Source: Belliella aquatica (GTDB lineage Bacteria; Bacteroidota; Bacteroidia; Cytophagales; Cyclobacteriaceae). Taken from it: a stretch of DNA of 64,000 bases. The stretch lies in NCBI RefSeq assembly GCF_014637795.1, contig NZ_BMFD01000001.1, forward strand, positions 290,523-354,522, written 5' to 3'. Positions 26,359 to 35,212 of the stretch are shown piece by piece. The position numbers and the translations under genes were made by a program. The notes under the pieces were generated by a model. That model did no database searches, was not told the DNA's origin, and worked only from the letters and a program-made list of their open reading frames with translations. The stretch's first letter is position 1, and each line of letters starts with the position of its first letter.

Positions 26359-26366
26359 CAAAGATA
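26359..26366 (-). promoter_or_regulatory. -7 promoter box of the LytS/LytR operon
   Basis: TATCTTTG on the minus strand (26366-26359) exactly matches TANNTTTG. The predicted transcript start near 26353 lies about 4 bases before ATG 26349. A TTG 25 bases upstream is a weak -33 candidate, so the assignment is moderate. Confidence 0.4.
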
Positions 26367-26439
26367 ATCACACTAAAGTAAGACCTTATAGCAATTATAT
26401 CAATGGAAGCTCAGCATGTTTGATAGTCAAATTGTGATT

Positions 26440-29268
26440 TTAGGCTAATTCTTCTTTTAAGAATTTTGCAGTGTAGCTGCTTTTGTGTTTGGCAACTTGC
26501 TCTGGAGTTCCTTGCGTCACAATTTCTCCTCCCTTTTGCCCCCCCTCAGGACCTAGATCTACCACATAATCTGCCACCTTGATGATGTCCATGTTGTGCT
26601 CAATGACAAGTACTGAGTTTCCTTTATCAACCAATTTATTCAAAACCTCTAAAAGATGCTCAATATCTTGAAAATGTAGACCCGTGGTGGGTTCATCTAG
26701 GATATAGAAAGTTTTTCCAGTATCTTTTTTTGAAAGCTCGGTTGCTAATTTCACCCTTTGAGCTTCTCCACCTGAGAGTGTCGTAGCATGTTGACCAAGT
26801 GTGATATATCCTAGCCCAACTTCATTTAGCGTTTGTATCCTTCTAAGAATCCTAGGTTGAAATGTGAAGAATTCTACTGCTTGCTCTACAGTCATATCTA
26901 ACACATCCGAAATAGATTTTCCTTTGAATCTTACCTCTAAAGTCTCTCGGTTGTAGCGCTTTCCTTTACATGTTTCACAAGGAATATGCACATCAGGTAA
27001 GAAATCCATCTCGATGAGCTTCATACCCGCACCTTCACAGTCTTCACACCGTCCTCCCTTCACATTAAAGCTAAATCGCCCTGGTTTGTAACCCCTGATC
27101 TTTGACTCTGGTAGATCGGTAAACAAAGCCCGGATATCAGTAAATACACCTGTGTAAGTCGCAGGATTTGATCGAGGCGTTCTGCCAATTGGCGACTGAT
27201 CCACTTCAATTACCTTATCCAAAAGATCGAGACCAATTATTTCTTTATGTTCTAATGGCTCTTTTTTAGAATTGTAGAAATGTCTATTTAGTAAAGGAAA
27301 GAGTGTCTCATGAATCAAAGAACTTTTTCCTGAACCAGAAACACCCGTCACGCAAATCATGCTGCCGAGTGGCAGTTTAAGAGTTACATTTTTAAGGTTA
27401 TTTCCACTCGCTCCTTTCAAAGTCAAAAACTCCCCATTTCCTTTTCTTCTTTTCTCAGGTGTTTTGATCTTCAGGTCTCCAGAAAGATATTTAGCGGTGA
27501 TACTTTTTTGTTTCAAAAACTCGGTGGGTGTTCCAGAAGCGACAACTTGCCCGCCATGTCGGCCTGCTCCGGGTCCAATATCCACCACAAAATCTGCATC
27601 CAGCATCATGTCTTTGTCATGCTCAACCACAATGACTGAGTTGCCCAAATCTCGCAAATCCTGCAAAGCTTTGATCAGCTTGACATTGTCCCTTTGGTGG
27701 AGGCCAATACTCGGTTCATCTAAGATGTATAAAACCCCAACCAGCTGAGTCCCTATCTGCGTAGCGAGTCGGATTCGCTGTGCTTCTCCACCTGAAAGTG
27801 TACGCAAAGGGCGATTAAGTGAAAGATAATCTAAGCCAATATCTAAAAGAAAACCAATACGCTTCCTAATTTCTTTCAATACTTCTTTACCGATAAGATT
27901 TTGCCTTTCGGTCATTCTAGACTCTACATCTTCAAACCAATTGCCAAGTGTAGTGATATCCATCACCGCCAGCTCTCCTATATGTTTTTCAGCTATTTTG
28001 AAGTGAAGGGCTTCTTTTTTCAATCTATATCCTTCACAATCAGGGCATACTTTGGTCGTGGTAAATTCACTCACCCATTGTTGGATTTTGTCAGAACTTC
28101 CCTCTTGTTGTTTGGTCAGAAAGTTGACAATTCCCTCAAAAGTTGTCGTCCAAGTGGTTCCAGGATATTTGACAGACCCCACTTCTACTTCCATCTTGTC
28201 TCCATAGAGTAAGATGTCCACGACTTCTTCTGGCAATTTTCCTATCGGAGTGGTGATGCTACACTTATATTGTTTGAGAATTGCTTCTATTTTTTTAAAA
28301 ATCCAGATATCTCTAAACTCTCCCAAAGGGGCAATTCCTCCTCTTGTGATGCTCAATTTTGGATCAGGGATTATATTTTCCTTGGTGATTTCTTCGATTA
28401 CTCCTAGACCATTGCAAGAAGGACATGCACCATAGGGACTGTTGAATGAAAAAGTGTTTGGAGCAGGTTCGTCATAGGAAAGTCCTGTGGTCGGATCCAT
28501 CAAGTATTTTGAAAAATGATGGATATTTCCTTCTTCATCTCTCAACATGATGATGCCTTTCCCATGTTGAAGAGCTGTTTTCAATGATTGGGTGATTCTG
28601 AACCGGTCTTCTTCTTCAGCTATAATTCTATCGACGACAATTTCGATATCGTGAATTTTGTATCGGTCAACTTGCATTTTAGGAATGACATCCATGACCA
28701 CACCATCTACACGCACTTTTGAAAAGCCCATTTTACGGACTTGCTCAAAAAGCTCTCTGTAATGACCCTTTCTTCCTTTTACTATTGGTGCGAGGATATA
28801 TAATTTCTTTCCTCCAAAACTCTCAAAAAGTTGCTCGACAATCTGATCTTCTGTCTGACGGATCATCTTTCTGCCTGACAAATAAGAGTATGCTTCTCCT
28901 GCACGAGCATAGAGTAAGCGCATGAAATCGTAAATTTCTGTAACTGTGCCTACTGTAGACCTTGGATTTTTAGAGGTGGTTTTCTGCTCAATAGAGATTA
29001 CAGGTGAAAGCCCATTGATTTTATCCACATCTGGTCTTTCCATTCCGCCCAAAAAGGAGCGTGCGTAAGCAGAAAAGCTTTCCATGTAGCGTCTTTGTCC
29101 TTCTGCATAGATGGTGTCAAAAGCCAAAGAACTTTTTCCACTGCCGCTTAGGCCTGTAATTACTACAAGCTTGTTTCGAGGAATGTTAATATCTATATTT
29201 TTGAGATTGTGCTCGCGTGCACCATAGATCTCAATGTATTCTTGTTTTTCGGTAATTGGTTCTGTCAT
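26440..29268 (-). CDS. uvrA: Excinuclease ABC subunit A
   Basis: This 942-residue protein has the full UvrA layout. The first Walker A is GLSGSGKSSLAF near residue 38, and the zinc modules are CPSCNGLG...CPDC and CEDCEGAG...CETCKGK. Two ABC signatures (LSGGEAQRIRLA, LSGGEAQRVKLA) are followed by Walker B motifs LYILDEPSIGL and FYILDEPTTGL, and the second Walker A is GVSGSGKSSL. UvrA scans DNA for bulky lesions and loads UvrB in nucleotide excision repair. The length matches the family. A promoter candidate lies at 29300-29331. No clear terminator is seen after it. Confidence 0.98.
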   Translation of the reverse strand: MTEPITEKQEYIEIYGAREHNLKNIDINIPRNKLVVITGLSGSGKSSLAFDTIYAEGQRRYMESFSAYARSFLGGMERPDVDKINGLSPVISIEQKTTSKNPRSTVGTVTEIYDFMRLLYARAGEAYSYLSGRKMIRQTEDQIVEQLFESFGGKKLYILAPIVKGRKGHYRELFEQVRKMGFSKVRVDGVVMDVIPKMQVDRYKIHDIEIVVDRIIAEEEDRFRITQSLKTALQHGKGIIMLRDEEGNIHHFSKYLMDPTTGLSYDEPAPNTFSFNSPYGACPSCNGLGVIEEITKENIIPDPKLSITRGGIAPLGEFRDIWIFKKIEAILKQYKCSITTPIGKLPEEVVDILLYGDKMEVEVGSVKYPGTTWTTTFEGIVNFLTKQQEGSSDKIQQWVSEFTTTKVCPDCEGYRLKKEALHFKIAEKHIGELAVMDITTLGNWFEDVESRMTERQNLIGKEVLKEIRKRIGFLLDIGLDYLSLNRPLRTLSGGEAQRIRLATQIGTQLVGVLYILDEPSIGLHQRDNVKLIKALQDLRDLGNSVIVVEHDKDMMLDADFVVDIGPGAGRHGGQVVASGTPTEFLKQKSITAKYLSGDLKIKTPEKRRKGNGEFLTLKGASGNNLKNVTLKLPLGSMICVTGVSGSGKSSLIHETLFPLLNRHFYNSKKEPLEHKEIIGLDLLDKVIEVDQSPIGRTPRSNPATYTGVFTDIRALFTDLPESKIRGYKPGRFSFNVKGGRCEDCEGAGMKLIEMDFLPDVHIPCETCKGKRYNRETLEVRFKGKSISDVLDMTVEQAVEFFTFQPRILRRIQTLNEVGLGYITLGQHATTLSGGEAQRVKLATELSKKDTGKTFYILDEPTTGLHFQDIEHLLEVLNKLVDKGNSVLVIEHNMDIIKVADYVVDLGPEGGQKGGEIVTQGTPEQVAKHKSSYTAKFLKEELA

Positions 29269-29299
29269 GGAGGGGCTAAACCTTTATTTATCAAGCTTG

Positions 29300-29331
29300 C
29301 AAAAATAGGGATTTAAATCCGTGCTTCCCAA
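29300..29331 (-). promoter_or_regulatory. Promoter of uvrA
   Basis: On the minus strand, TTG (29331-29329) precedes TATTTTTG (29307-29300) by 21 bases, fitting the Bacteroidota -33/-7 pattern. The transcript would begin near 29294, about 26 bases before the uvrA ATG. No LexA-like box was recognised. Confidence 0.45.
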
Positions 29332-29408
29332 GAGGATTACAGATTCATAAACCGCATTCAGGCTATTTGGTTTAGCGGATTTGGCAGAACTTGATTTTTA
29401 TTCTTACT

Positions 29409-31097
29409 TTATTTTGTAGTATCAGCGTTTTCGTTGGCACTTTTGATCATGGCAGCTTTGTCTTCACCCGTTACGGTAGATTTGATACCTGAAAAAATCA
29501 ATTGCCACCAATAATTGAAGTCTGATTTATGTTGAATTCGTTTTGCATAGACGACTCCTTTCTGGAGCTCGCCATTTTTTCGTGGATTTTGAGACTTGAT
29601 TATTACCTTACTCGCAATAAAGGAACCAATTCTTCTAAGTAGATTTTTATCTTTTACAAACTCATCATTAAGGAGCTCAATTTCCAAATTGTCATACCTC
29701 ACGATTACTTCCCCCTCACCATCGTAATCATTGGCAAAAACATTGAAATCTAATCTGTCAATTACGCCTGATTTGATGCGAAGCTTTGCCTCAGGTTCCA
29801 CCATACTGTTGATTTCCTGAAGAGCGATTCTGCCTAGATTTCCCCTAATATTGAAGTTTCCCAAAGAATCGTCTAAAACATAATTGATTTCGATGTTGAC
29901 TTTTCCTTTACCCATCAACATCGCCTCGGCATTTATTTTCAGGTTATTTTCTTCTTGGTGTACACCATTTTTATGATTGCTAATGCTGCTAATATTGGCA
30001 TTTAGATCAGAAAAAAAGATAGTTCCAGTTTTTGGAGAAGCATTATCGGGACGTTCTTCTATCAATATATGAGCATTTTTCAGTTGGGTGTTTTTAATAT
30101 GAATGCTGGTGTTTACGTTTTCGAAGATTTCGTGAACCATCGCAGGTCTTTTGTCAAGATTTTCAGCGACTCTTTTATTCGTAAAGGATTCGAGCTCCAT
30201 ATTACTTGCAATCAGTGAATCTATTTCGAAGACCCCTTTTCTTAAAAATGAATCGAAATCCATTCCTTTGACTTCTAGATTTCCATTCTTAAGTTGAATC
30301 CAGCCTTTTCTCTTGTCGAAAGATGTGGTATATGCATACTTATCGAGTTTATTCAATAAATCGAAATGCTCAATATGCATCGTTTGATCATTGGTATCGA
30401 ATTTAAGATTTTTCAATGAAGCTACTTGTCTAAATTCGTCGAAGTGAAGATTGACTCCACCGATTTCTCCATGAACAAGTGCAACATCAAAAAGTGAAGC
30501 TGGATTTTGGATATCCTCCTCAGTCAATACGAACCCTTGTGCAGATACTGATAAATCGATAATATCGAGTCTTGTAGAGTCATTTCGACTATCCCTATTT
30601 TGGAGGTTGAAATTTTTCAAAGCAATGGACTTGACTCCGATTACATCATAATCTTTGTTTGACTTTTCCCTTTTAGCTTGGGGTTTTTCCAGATTCAATG
30701 AATCCATAGGGGGAGTCAAGGTAACCACATCAAGGTTTTCAAGGCTTGCTGAGTCTATTTCGATCGAGTTGTCCAATAAAAAACTTGCCCATTTGAACCC
30801 CGTAATTTTCGCTTCTTTCAAATGAAGATTTACTTTGACTTGATCTGTTGGGATTTCTTCGGTAGGGCCAATTTTGATATCGTTGATCTCTAGGTAAGTG
30901 CCGAAGTAGTTATAATCAAGTTTGATTTTGCCAAATGTCACTTGATGATTTCCAAAACCACTTGTTCTGGTGATCATATTGCTGACGATTCTATCAGCAT
31001 TATTATTGAGGTAGCTGTTGATGAGAAATGGAACCCCTCGGAGCACTAAAACAATGACCACAATAAGTCCAAGTAGGGCATAAATGATCTTCTTCAT
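29409..31097 (-). CDS. AsmA/DUF748-like envelope protein
   Basis: This 562-residue protein has one N-terminal transmembrane helix (KKIIYALLGLIVVIVLVLRGV). A long beta-rich periplasmic part follows, with repeated patterns such as IKLDYNYFGTYLEINDIKIG and VIVRYDNLEIELL. The layout resembles AsmA-like or DUF748 proteins, which are thought to bridge inner and outer membranes for lipid transport. No catalytic motif is visible. It is separated by 83 bases from the lytic transglycosylase gene upstream in transcription order. The assignment is by architecture only. Confidence 0.6.
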   Translation of the reverse strand: MKKIIYALLGLIVVIVLVLRGVPFLINSYLNNNADRIVSNMITRTSGFGNHQVTFGKIKLDYNYFGTYLEINDIKIGPTEEIPTDQVKVNLHLKEAKITGFKWASFLLDNSIEIDSASLENLDVVTLTPPMDSLNLEKPQAKREKSNKDYDVIGVKSIALKNFNLQNRDSRNDSTRLDIIDLSVSAQGFVLTEEDIQNPASLFDVALVHGEIGGVNLHFDEFRQVASLKNLKFDTNDQTMHIEHFDLLNKLDKYAYTTSFDKRKGWIQLKNGNLEVKGMDFDSFLRKGVFEIDSLIASNMELESFTNKRVAENLDKRPAMVHEIFENVNTSIHIKNTQLKNAHILIEERPDNASPKTGTIFFSDLNANISSISNHKNGVHQEENNLKINAEAMLMGKGKVNIEINYVLDDSLGNFNIRGNLGRIALQEINSMVEPEAKLRIKSGVIDRLDFNVFANDYDGEGEVIVRYDNLEIELLNDEFVKDKNLLRRIGSFIASKVIIKSQNPRKNGELQKGVVYAKRIQHKSDFNYWWQLIFSGIKSTVTGEDKAAMIKSANENADTTK

Positions 31098-31180
31098 AAA
31101 ATGACAATAAAAATTAAGAGTTGTATGCAGTTAAGATATCAACAATAATGGAATAAGAAAAAATATTTTTTTGCTTAAAA

Positions 31181-32125
31181 TCAAACAGGAAGCTGAATTA
31201 GGTAATCTTTACCTCTAGCAGTTTTTAACTTACCTGATCTAAGCCAAGGATTAAGAATTTTTAAGTCTTTGTAGCTACTGTTGTGTTGAATTGCCCACTC
31301 GGCTAGATCATTTATATTTTGATCAACCTTTACTTCTCGAGTTAGGGGAAGCTTATAGAAATCTTCAGCTTTAAGATTGAAGCCAAATTTCTCTGGGTTT
31401 TCAAAAATCTCTTTGAAAGCCAAGACTCTAAAAACATAGCGGCTTGTCTCGTCATTCAGCAAAAGGTCATAATAGTTACTCTGCCTTTGATCAATTTTTC
31501 TTCGAGAAAGCCCTCCCATTCCCATATTATAGCTCGCTGCTACAGAAGTCCAACTTCCAAATCTTGCGTATGCAGCTTTGATATATCTGCAGGCAGCATG
31601 CGTAGATTTTTCCAAGTGATATCGCTCGTCGACATCATTGCTAACTTCTAAATCATATTCTTTGGCAGTGGCCGGCATAAACTGCCAAAATCCTTTTGCG
31701 CCAGCAGAGGATGTAACGTGAAGAAGTCCCGACTCAGCTATAGCCAAATATTTGAAATCCTCTGGAATATTGTGCTCCTTCAATATGCGCTCTATTGTGG
31801 GCAGATATTTCGCAGAGCGCTTCATCAAGAGAATCATGTTGGACTGCCAATAGGCATTTACATAAATTTCCCTTTCATATCGCTCCCTGACCTCTTCTAT
31901 TTCTAGCGGTACATTTTCACCTGCGAAATCAATTTTTTCTGGAAGGGCAAAAAGTTTGGCTCTACTATCAGGAATCATCATCCGGAGATTCTCCCCATCC
32001 TCTTGCTCGATTAAGACTTCGTCATAATTGATATCAGCTTGTTTATTCTGTGGTTGATACAGAAAAAACAAGCCAAAAAGCAGGACAAGGAGTCCGTAGA
32101 TGATATATACATGGAATTTTTGCAA
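31181..32125 (-). CDS. Membrane-anchored lytic transglycosylase (SLT/MltD-like)
   Basis: This 314-residue protein has an N-terminal hydrophobic anchor (YIIYGLLVLLFGLFFLY). The SLT domain spans about residues 105-235: FKYLAIAESGLLHVTSSAGA with the catalytic Glu, KGFWQFMPATAKEY and VAASYNMGMGGLSRR. The tail around PLTREVKVDQNINDLAEWA replaces the LysM repeats of classical MltD. The enzyme cleaves peptidoglycan glycan strands to anhydromuropeptides. Its start is 3 bases after the LOG gene stop, so the two are co-transcribed. Confidence 0.9.
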   Translation of the reverse strand: MQKFHVYIIYGLLVLLFGLFFLYQPQNKQADINYDEVLIEQEDGENLRMMIPDSRAKLFALPEKIDFAGENVPLEIEEVRERYEREIYVNAYWQSNMILLMKRSAKYLPTIERILKEHNIPEDFKYLAIAESGLLHVTSSAGAKGFWQFMPATAKEYDLEVSNDVDERYHLEKSTHAACRYIKAAYARFGSWTSVAASYNMGMGGLSRRKIDQRQSNYYDLLLNDETSRYVFRVLAFKEIFENPEKFGFNLKAEDFYKLPLTREVKVDQNINDLAEWAIQHNSSYKDLKILNPWLRSGKLKTARGKDYLIQLPV

Positions 32126-32128
32126 TTT

Positions 32129-32860
32129 TTAATAATTTGGGGAAAGTAAATATTTGCTGTAGAATTCGTCTATAACTTTTACCGCCTCTGTTGCATCTTC
32201 TACCACGGAAAAGAGGTCTAAGTCCTCTTCGTTGATGTTTTTGTTTTCTAACATGGTGGTTTTTAGCCAATCGACTAATCCTGACCAGTAAGATTTACCA
32301 ACTAGGACAATAGGAAACTTTCCGATTTTGTTTGTTTGAATCAATGTCAAGGCCTCAAATAATTCGTCTAAAGTCCCGAATCCTCCTGGTAAAACGACGA
32401 AGCCCTGTGCATATTTGGTAAACATCACTTTTCTTACAAAGAAGTAATTAAATGTGATCAGCTTATCAGGATCGATGTAGATATTATTGAATTGCTCGAA
32501 GGGAAGTACTATGTTGAGACCAACAGACTTTCCGTTTTCTGAATGCGCACCTTTGTTCCCTGCTTCCATGATACCTGGACCTCCTCCTGTGATTACACCG
32601 TAGCCGTGTCTCACAAGTTTGGCAGCGATTTCTTCGGCCATTTTATAATAATGATGGTCACGAGGTGTCCTTGCAGATCCAAAAATGGAGACACAAGGGC
32701 CAATTTTAGATAATTTTTCGAAGCCTTCGACAAATTCAGACATTACTTTAAAAATTGCCCAAGAGTCTGCACTTTTAATCTCGTTCCAGTCTCTTTCTTT
32801 GAAAGCTTTTCTGATTCTTTCTTCTTGTTGAGGATCGATGTTTCCGTTTTGTTCGCTCAT
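32129..32860 (-). CDS. LOG-family protein (TIGR00730-like nucleoside monophosphate phosphoribohydrolase)
   Basis: This 243-residue Rossmann-fold protein has the two family signatures: GGGPGIMEAGNKGA and PGGFGTLDELFEAL. LOG proteins remove ribose 5-phosphate from nucleoside 5'-monophosphates. Many bacterial members act on AMP or pyrimidine nucleotides rather than cytokinins, and the substrate here is not determinable. It is the first gene of the pair with the lytic transglycosylase. Confidence 0.9.
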   Translation of the reverse strand: MSEQNGNIDPQQEERIRKAFKERDWNEIKSADSWAIFKVMSEFVEGFEKLSKIGPCVSIFGSARTPRDHHYYKMAEEIAAKLVRHGYGVITGGGPGIMEAGNKGAHSENGKSVGLNIVLPFEQFNNIYIDPDKLITFNYFFVRKVMFTKYAQGFVVLPGGFGTLDELFEALTLIQTNKIGKFPIVLVGKSYWSGLVDWLKTTMLENKNINEEDLDLFSVVEDATEAVKVIDEFYSKYLLSPNY

Positions 32861-32918
32861 AATTATTTACTTTAATAAAAAAACGATTAATAGCCGCTTA
32901 AAAATTACATTAAGCCGC

Positions 32919-32926
32919 CAAAGTTA
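32919..32926 (-). promoter_or_regulatory. Possible -7 box for the LOG-transglycosylase operon
   Basis: TAACTTTG on the minus strand (32926-32919) is an exact -7 match, about 60 bases before the LOG ATG. No convincing -33 TTTG was found at the right spacing. Confidence 0.35.
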
Positions 32927-33055
32927 TATTTTTCTTTTACACTAGAGAAATTAACCCTAGTATTAATTGAATTTAGAGCAAAAAAGTTGCGTGAAAAAAT
33001 ATTTTGCTTTACATCAGAACTGGAGTTACCTTCGCAGACTTTTATTGAGTTGTAT

Positions 33056-33649
33056 ATGAATTTACGTGAAAAGTCGCTGGAAGTCAGGCAGGTATTTACC
33101 GAACTGGATATTGAAATAAAAGCATTTATGGAGCAAAGTCAGCTGTCTTGTGTCAGTGGCTGTGGCGCCTGTTGCGCTAATCCGAATGTCCACGCATCAG
33201 TACTGGAGTTTTTACCGCTTGCCTTCGATCTTTATGAAAAAGGCAAAGCTGAAAAAGCACTTGAATTGCTTGACGAAGTAGGGGAAGATGCGAACTGTAT
33301 CATATATAAGTCGTTTAGCGAAGACGGTAAATCTGGGTTTTGTTCTGATTATGCAAATAGGGGGATGATTTGTAGACTTTTTGGAAGTGCAGCCAGAAGA
33401 AATAAAGAAGGTAAAAAGGAACTCATTACCTGTAAGATTATTAAAGAGCAAAAGGCAGAGCTTTATCAAAAGTCGTCATTGGCGATTAAAGATGGCGCCG
33501 CAGTACCTTCTAGTGGTGATGCTTATTCTCAACTGTACAATATTGATTTTCAGTTGACCCAAGAGCAATTCCCTATCAATATTGCAATTAGAAAAGCCTT
33601 GCAAACCGTCTTGACTTATATGTACTATACAGAAAACAACGAGGTATGA
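33056..33649 (+). CDS. YkgJ-type cysteine-cluster protein
   Basis: This protein has an N-terminal CVSGCGACC motif followed by spaced Cys residues (CIIY, FCSDYANRGMICRLFG, ITCKII), the pattern of the CxxCxxCC zinc/iron-chelating YkgJ family. The molecular role is unknown. ATG 33056 (MNLREKSLEV) gives 197 residues. The in-frame GTG at 32987 would add a 23-residue hydrophobic/charged stretch and is less likely. It is divergent from the LOG gene. Confidence 0.7.
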   Translation: MNLREKSLEVRQVFTELDIEIKAFMEQSQLSCVSGCGACCANPNVHASVLEFLPLAFDLYEKGKAEKALELLDEVGEDANCIIYKSFSEDGKSGFCSDYANRGMICRLFGSAARRNKEGKKELITCKIIKEQKAELYQKSSLAIKDGAAVPSSGDAYSQLYNIDFQLTQEQFPINIAIRKALQTVLTYMYYTENNEV

Positions 33650-33729
33650 TGGTGGATTTTTTTTGTAGCCAGCTTTTTGCTGTATATTGTATTGTTAAAA
33701 CCAAGTATTGAATTTTTAAAATTACGATT

Positions 33730-34071
33730 ATGCTGAATGTTTCAGAAATCATACAGACCATCAAGCAATTGATTGAAGTTCGTGTAGAAATAGTAAAGAG
33801 TGAAATCCAAGATCAGTTCTCCGATATATTTTCAAGGATTTTCATTTTAGTTTTGATGGGATTGTCGTCACTGATGATATTACTCTTTGCAAGTCTTTCC
33901 CTTGCATTTTATCTTGGAGAGATCTTGTATTCACCCTTCAAAGGATTTCTTTACGTTTCCTTAATTTATTTATTGCTCTTCGTATTGCTATATCTGGTCA
34001 GAGAGTCAAAAAGTTTGGTTGATTCCTTCAAGCAATTTTTTAGAACATTTATTTTCAGAGGCAAAAAATAA
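33730..34071 (+). CDS. Small membrane protein, holin-superfamily-III-like
   Basis: This 113-residue protein has an amphipathic N-terminal helix (TIKQLIEVRVEIVKSEI), two hydrophobic segments (about 37-58 and 68-90) and a basic C-terminus. It matches the phage_holin_3_6/DUF1469 layout found in many chromosomes without phage. Here no phage genes are nearby, so an envelope role is more likely than lysis. The stop abuts ATG 34072 of the next gene. Confidence 0.7.
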   Translation: MLNVSEIIQTIKQLIEVRVEIVKSEIQDQFSDIFSRIFILVLMGLSSLMILLFASLSLAFYLGEILYSPFKGFLYVSLIYLLLFVLLYLVRESKSLVDSFKQFFRTFIFRGKK

Positions 34072-34452
34072 ATGACCATGAAAGAGGACTTATTAAAAAA
34101 AGCCGAAGAGCTTGAAGAAACTTTGCAAGCACAATTGAATTTGATTAAGTCAGATTCACAAGATTGGTTGAAAGTTGGTTCAGGAATATTAGCAGGAGGA
34201 CTTGTTGCTTTCGGTCTAGTGAGATTGCTCAAAGGTAAAAAGAACAGCAAAAATAAAAAGATCATGAACGTCTTAGAGAAAGAAGGTCTTTTGGATGACG
34301 AGATTGTAGCAAAGTTGAATGCAAAAAAGCAATCCGGTTTTACCGCTAGAATGGCTGCAATTTTACTCCCTATGGCCATAGCTTATGGCAGGGACAAGTT
34401 AATTAATGGCTATTTCTCTTCTCAAGAAGAAGAAAAAGAAGATGGGCAATAA
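34072..34452 (+). CDS. Uncharacterised protein with one membrane segment
   Basis: This 126-residue protein has a coiled N-terminal 35 residues (LLKKAEELEETLQAQLNLIK) and a Gly/Ala-rich hydrophobic segment (VGSGILAGGLVAFGLVRLL). A basic linker, a second weakly hydrophobic stretch (ARMAAILLPMAIAYG) and an acidic tail follow. The pattern resembles YqjD/DUF883-like membrane-associated helpers that often follow DUF1469 genes. An alternative ATG lies at 34078. It overlaps the GGGP synthase start by 11 bases. Confidence 0.6.
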   Translation: MTMKEDLLKKAEELEETLQAQLNLIKSDSQDWLKVGSGILAGGLVAFGLVRLLKGKKNSKNKKIMNVLEKEGLLDDEIVAKLNAKKQSGFTARMAAILLPMAIAYGRDKLINGYFSSQEEEKEDGQ

Positions 34453-35212
34453 GATTGAAAATAAATTAAAAGCACTGCTCAAGGAAGGAAAAAAAGCCCT
34501 TGCTTGGTTGATAGATCCTGACAAAATAGTCGAGGATCTTTCTTTTTTACAGCAAGTGAAAGAAATGTCACAGCTCAACCTTGATTTTATTTTTATTGGA
34601 GGGAGCCTCATTGAGAAGAATGATATTGACAGAATTATCAAATTGATAAAAGAAGTTGATTCAGAATTACCAATTCTTCTTTTTCCAGGCAGCGTGGTAC
34701 AATTTTCTAATCATGCAGATGGCATTCTGTTTCTATCTTTAATTTCTGGGAGAAATCCAGATTTATTGATTGGTCAGCATGTGACGATTGCTCCATTGTT
34801 AGCTAAATCAAATCTGGAAGTCTTGCCGACAGGTTATATGCTTATAGACGGGGGTGTTGCTACGAGTGTCAACTATATCAGTCAGACTATTCCTTTACCT
34901 AATAATAAACCTGAATTAGCAGTAGCAACAGCCTTGGCAGGATCGTTTTTGGGATTACGTTATTTCTATTTGGATGCAGGAAGTGGTGCAAAAAAACCTG
35001 TTTCCTCTGCGATTATTCAAAATGTAAAGAAAGCGGTTTCGGCTCCGATTATTGTAGGGGGTGGACTAGACAGTCTGGAAAAAGTCAAAATCGCTTACCA
35101 AGCAGGAGCAGACCTTGTGGTTATTGGCAATGGGGCAGAAAAAAACCTCAGTTTGTTGACTGAGGCTTTGGAATATATCAATGTTTTGAATTTATCCTTG
35201 AACATTAATTAG
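34442..35212 (+). CDS. Geranylgeranylglyceryl phosphate synthase family (GGGPS/PcrB)
   Basis: This 256-residue TIM barrel has AWLIDPDK, FIFIGGSLI, ILLFPGSVVQFS, YMLIDGGVATSV, LRYFYLDAGSGA and the phosphate-binding APIIVGGGLDS. These enzymes join a polyprenyl diphosphate to sn-glycerol 1-phosphate by an ether bond. Bacteroidota carry the archaeal-like group II form, whose lipid product in bacteria is poorly known. ATG 34442 lies inside the end of the preceding gene; the longer frame from 34406 starts with a poly-Lys run and is unlikely. It converges with the AraC gene with a 21-base overlap of coding ends. Confidence 0.93.
   Translation: MGNKIENKLKALLKEGKKALAWLIDPDKIVEDLSFLQQVKEMSQLNLDFIFIGGSLIEKNDIDRIIKLIKEVDSELPILLFPGSVVQFSNHADGILFLSLISGRNPDLLIGQHVTIAPLLAKSNLEVLPTGYMLIDGGVATSVNYISQTIPLPNNKPELAVATALAGSFLGLRYFYLDAGSGAKKPVSSAIIQNVKKAVSAPIIVGGGLDSLEKVKIAYQAGADLVVIGNGAEKNLSLLTEALEYINVLNLSLNIN

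Noticed and set aside
33730..34071. Prophage remnant suggested by the holin-like protein
   Set aside because: No other phage gene is near, and this membrane protein type is common in non-phage chromosomal contexts.
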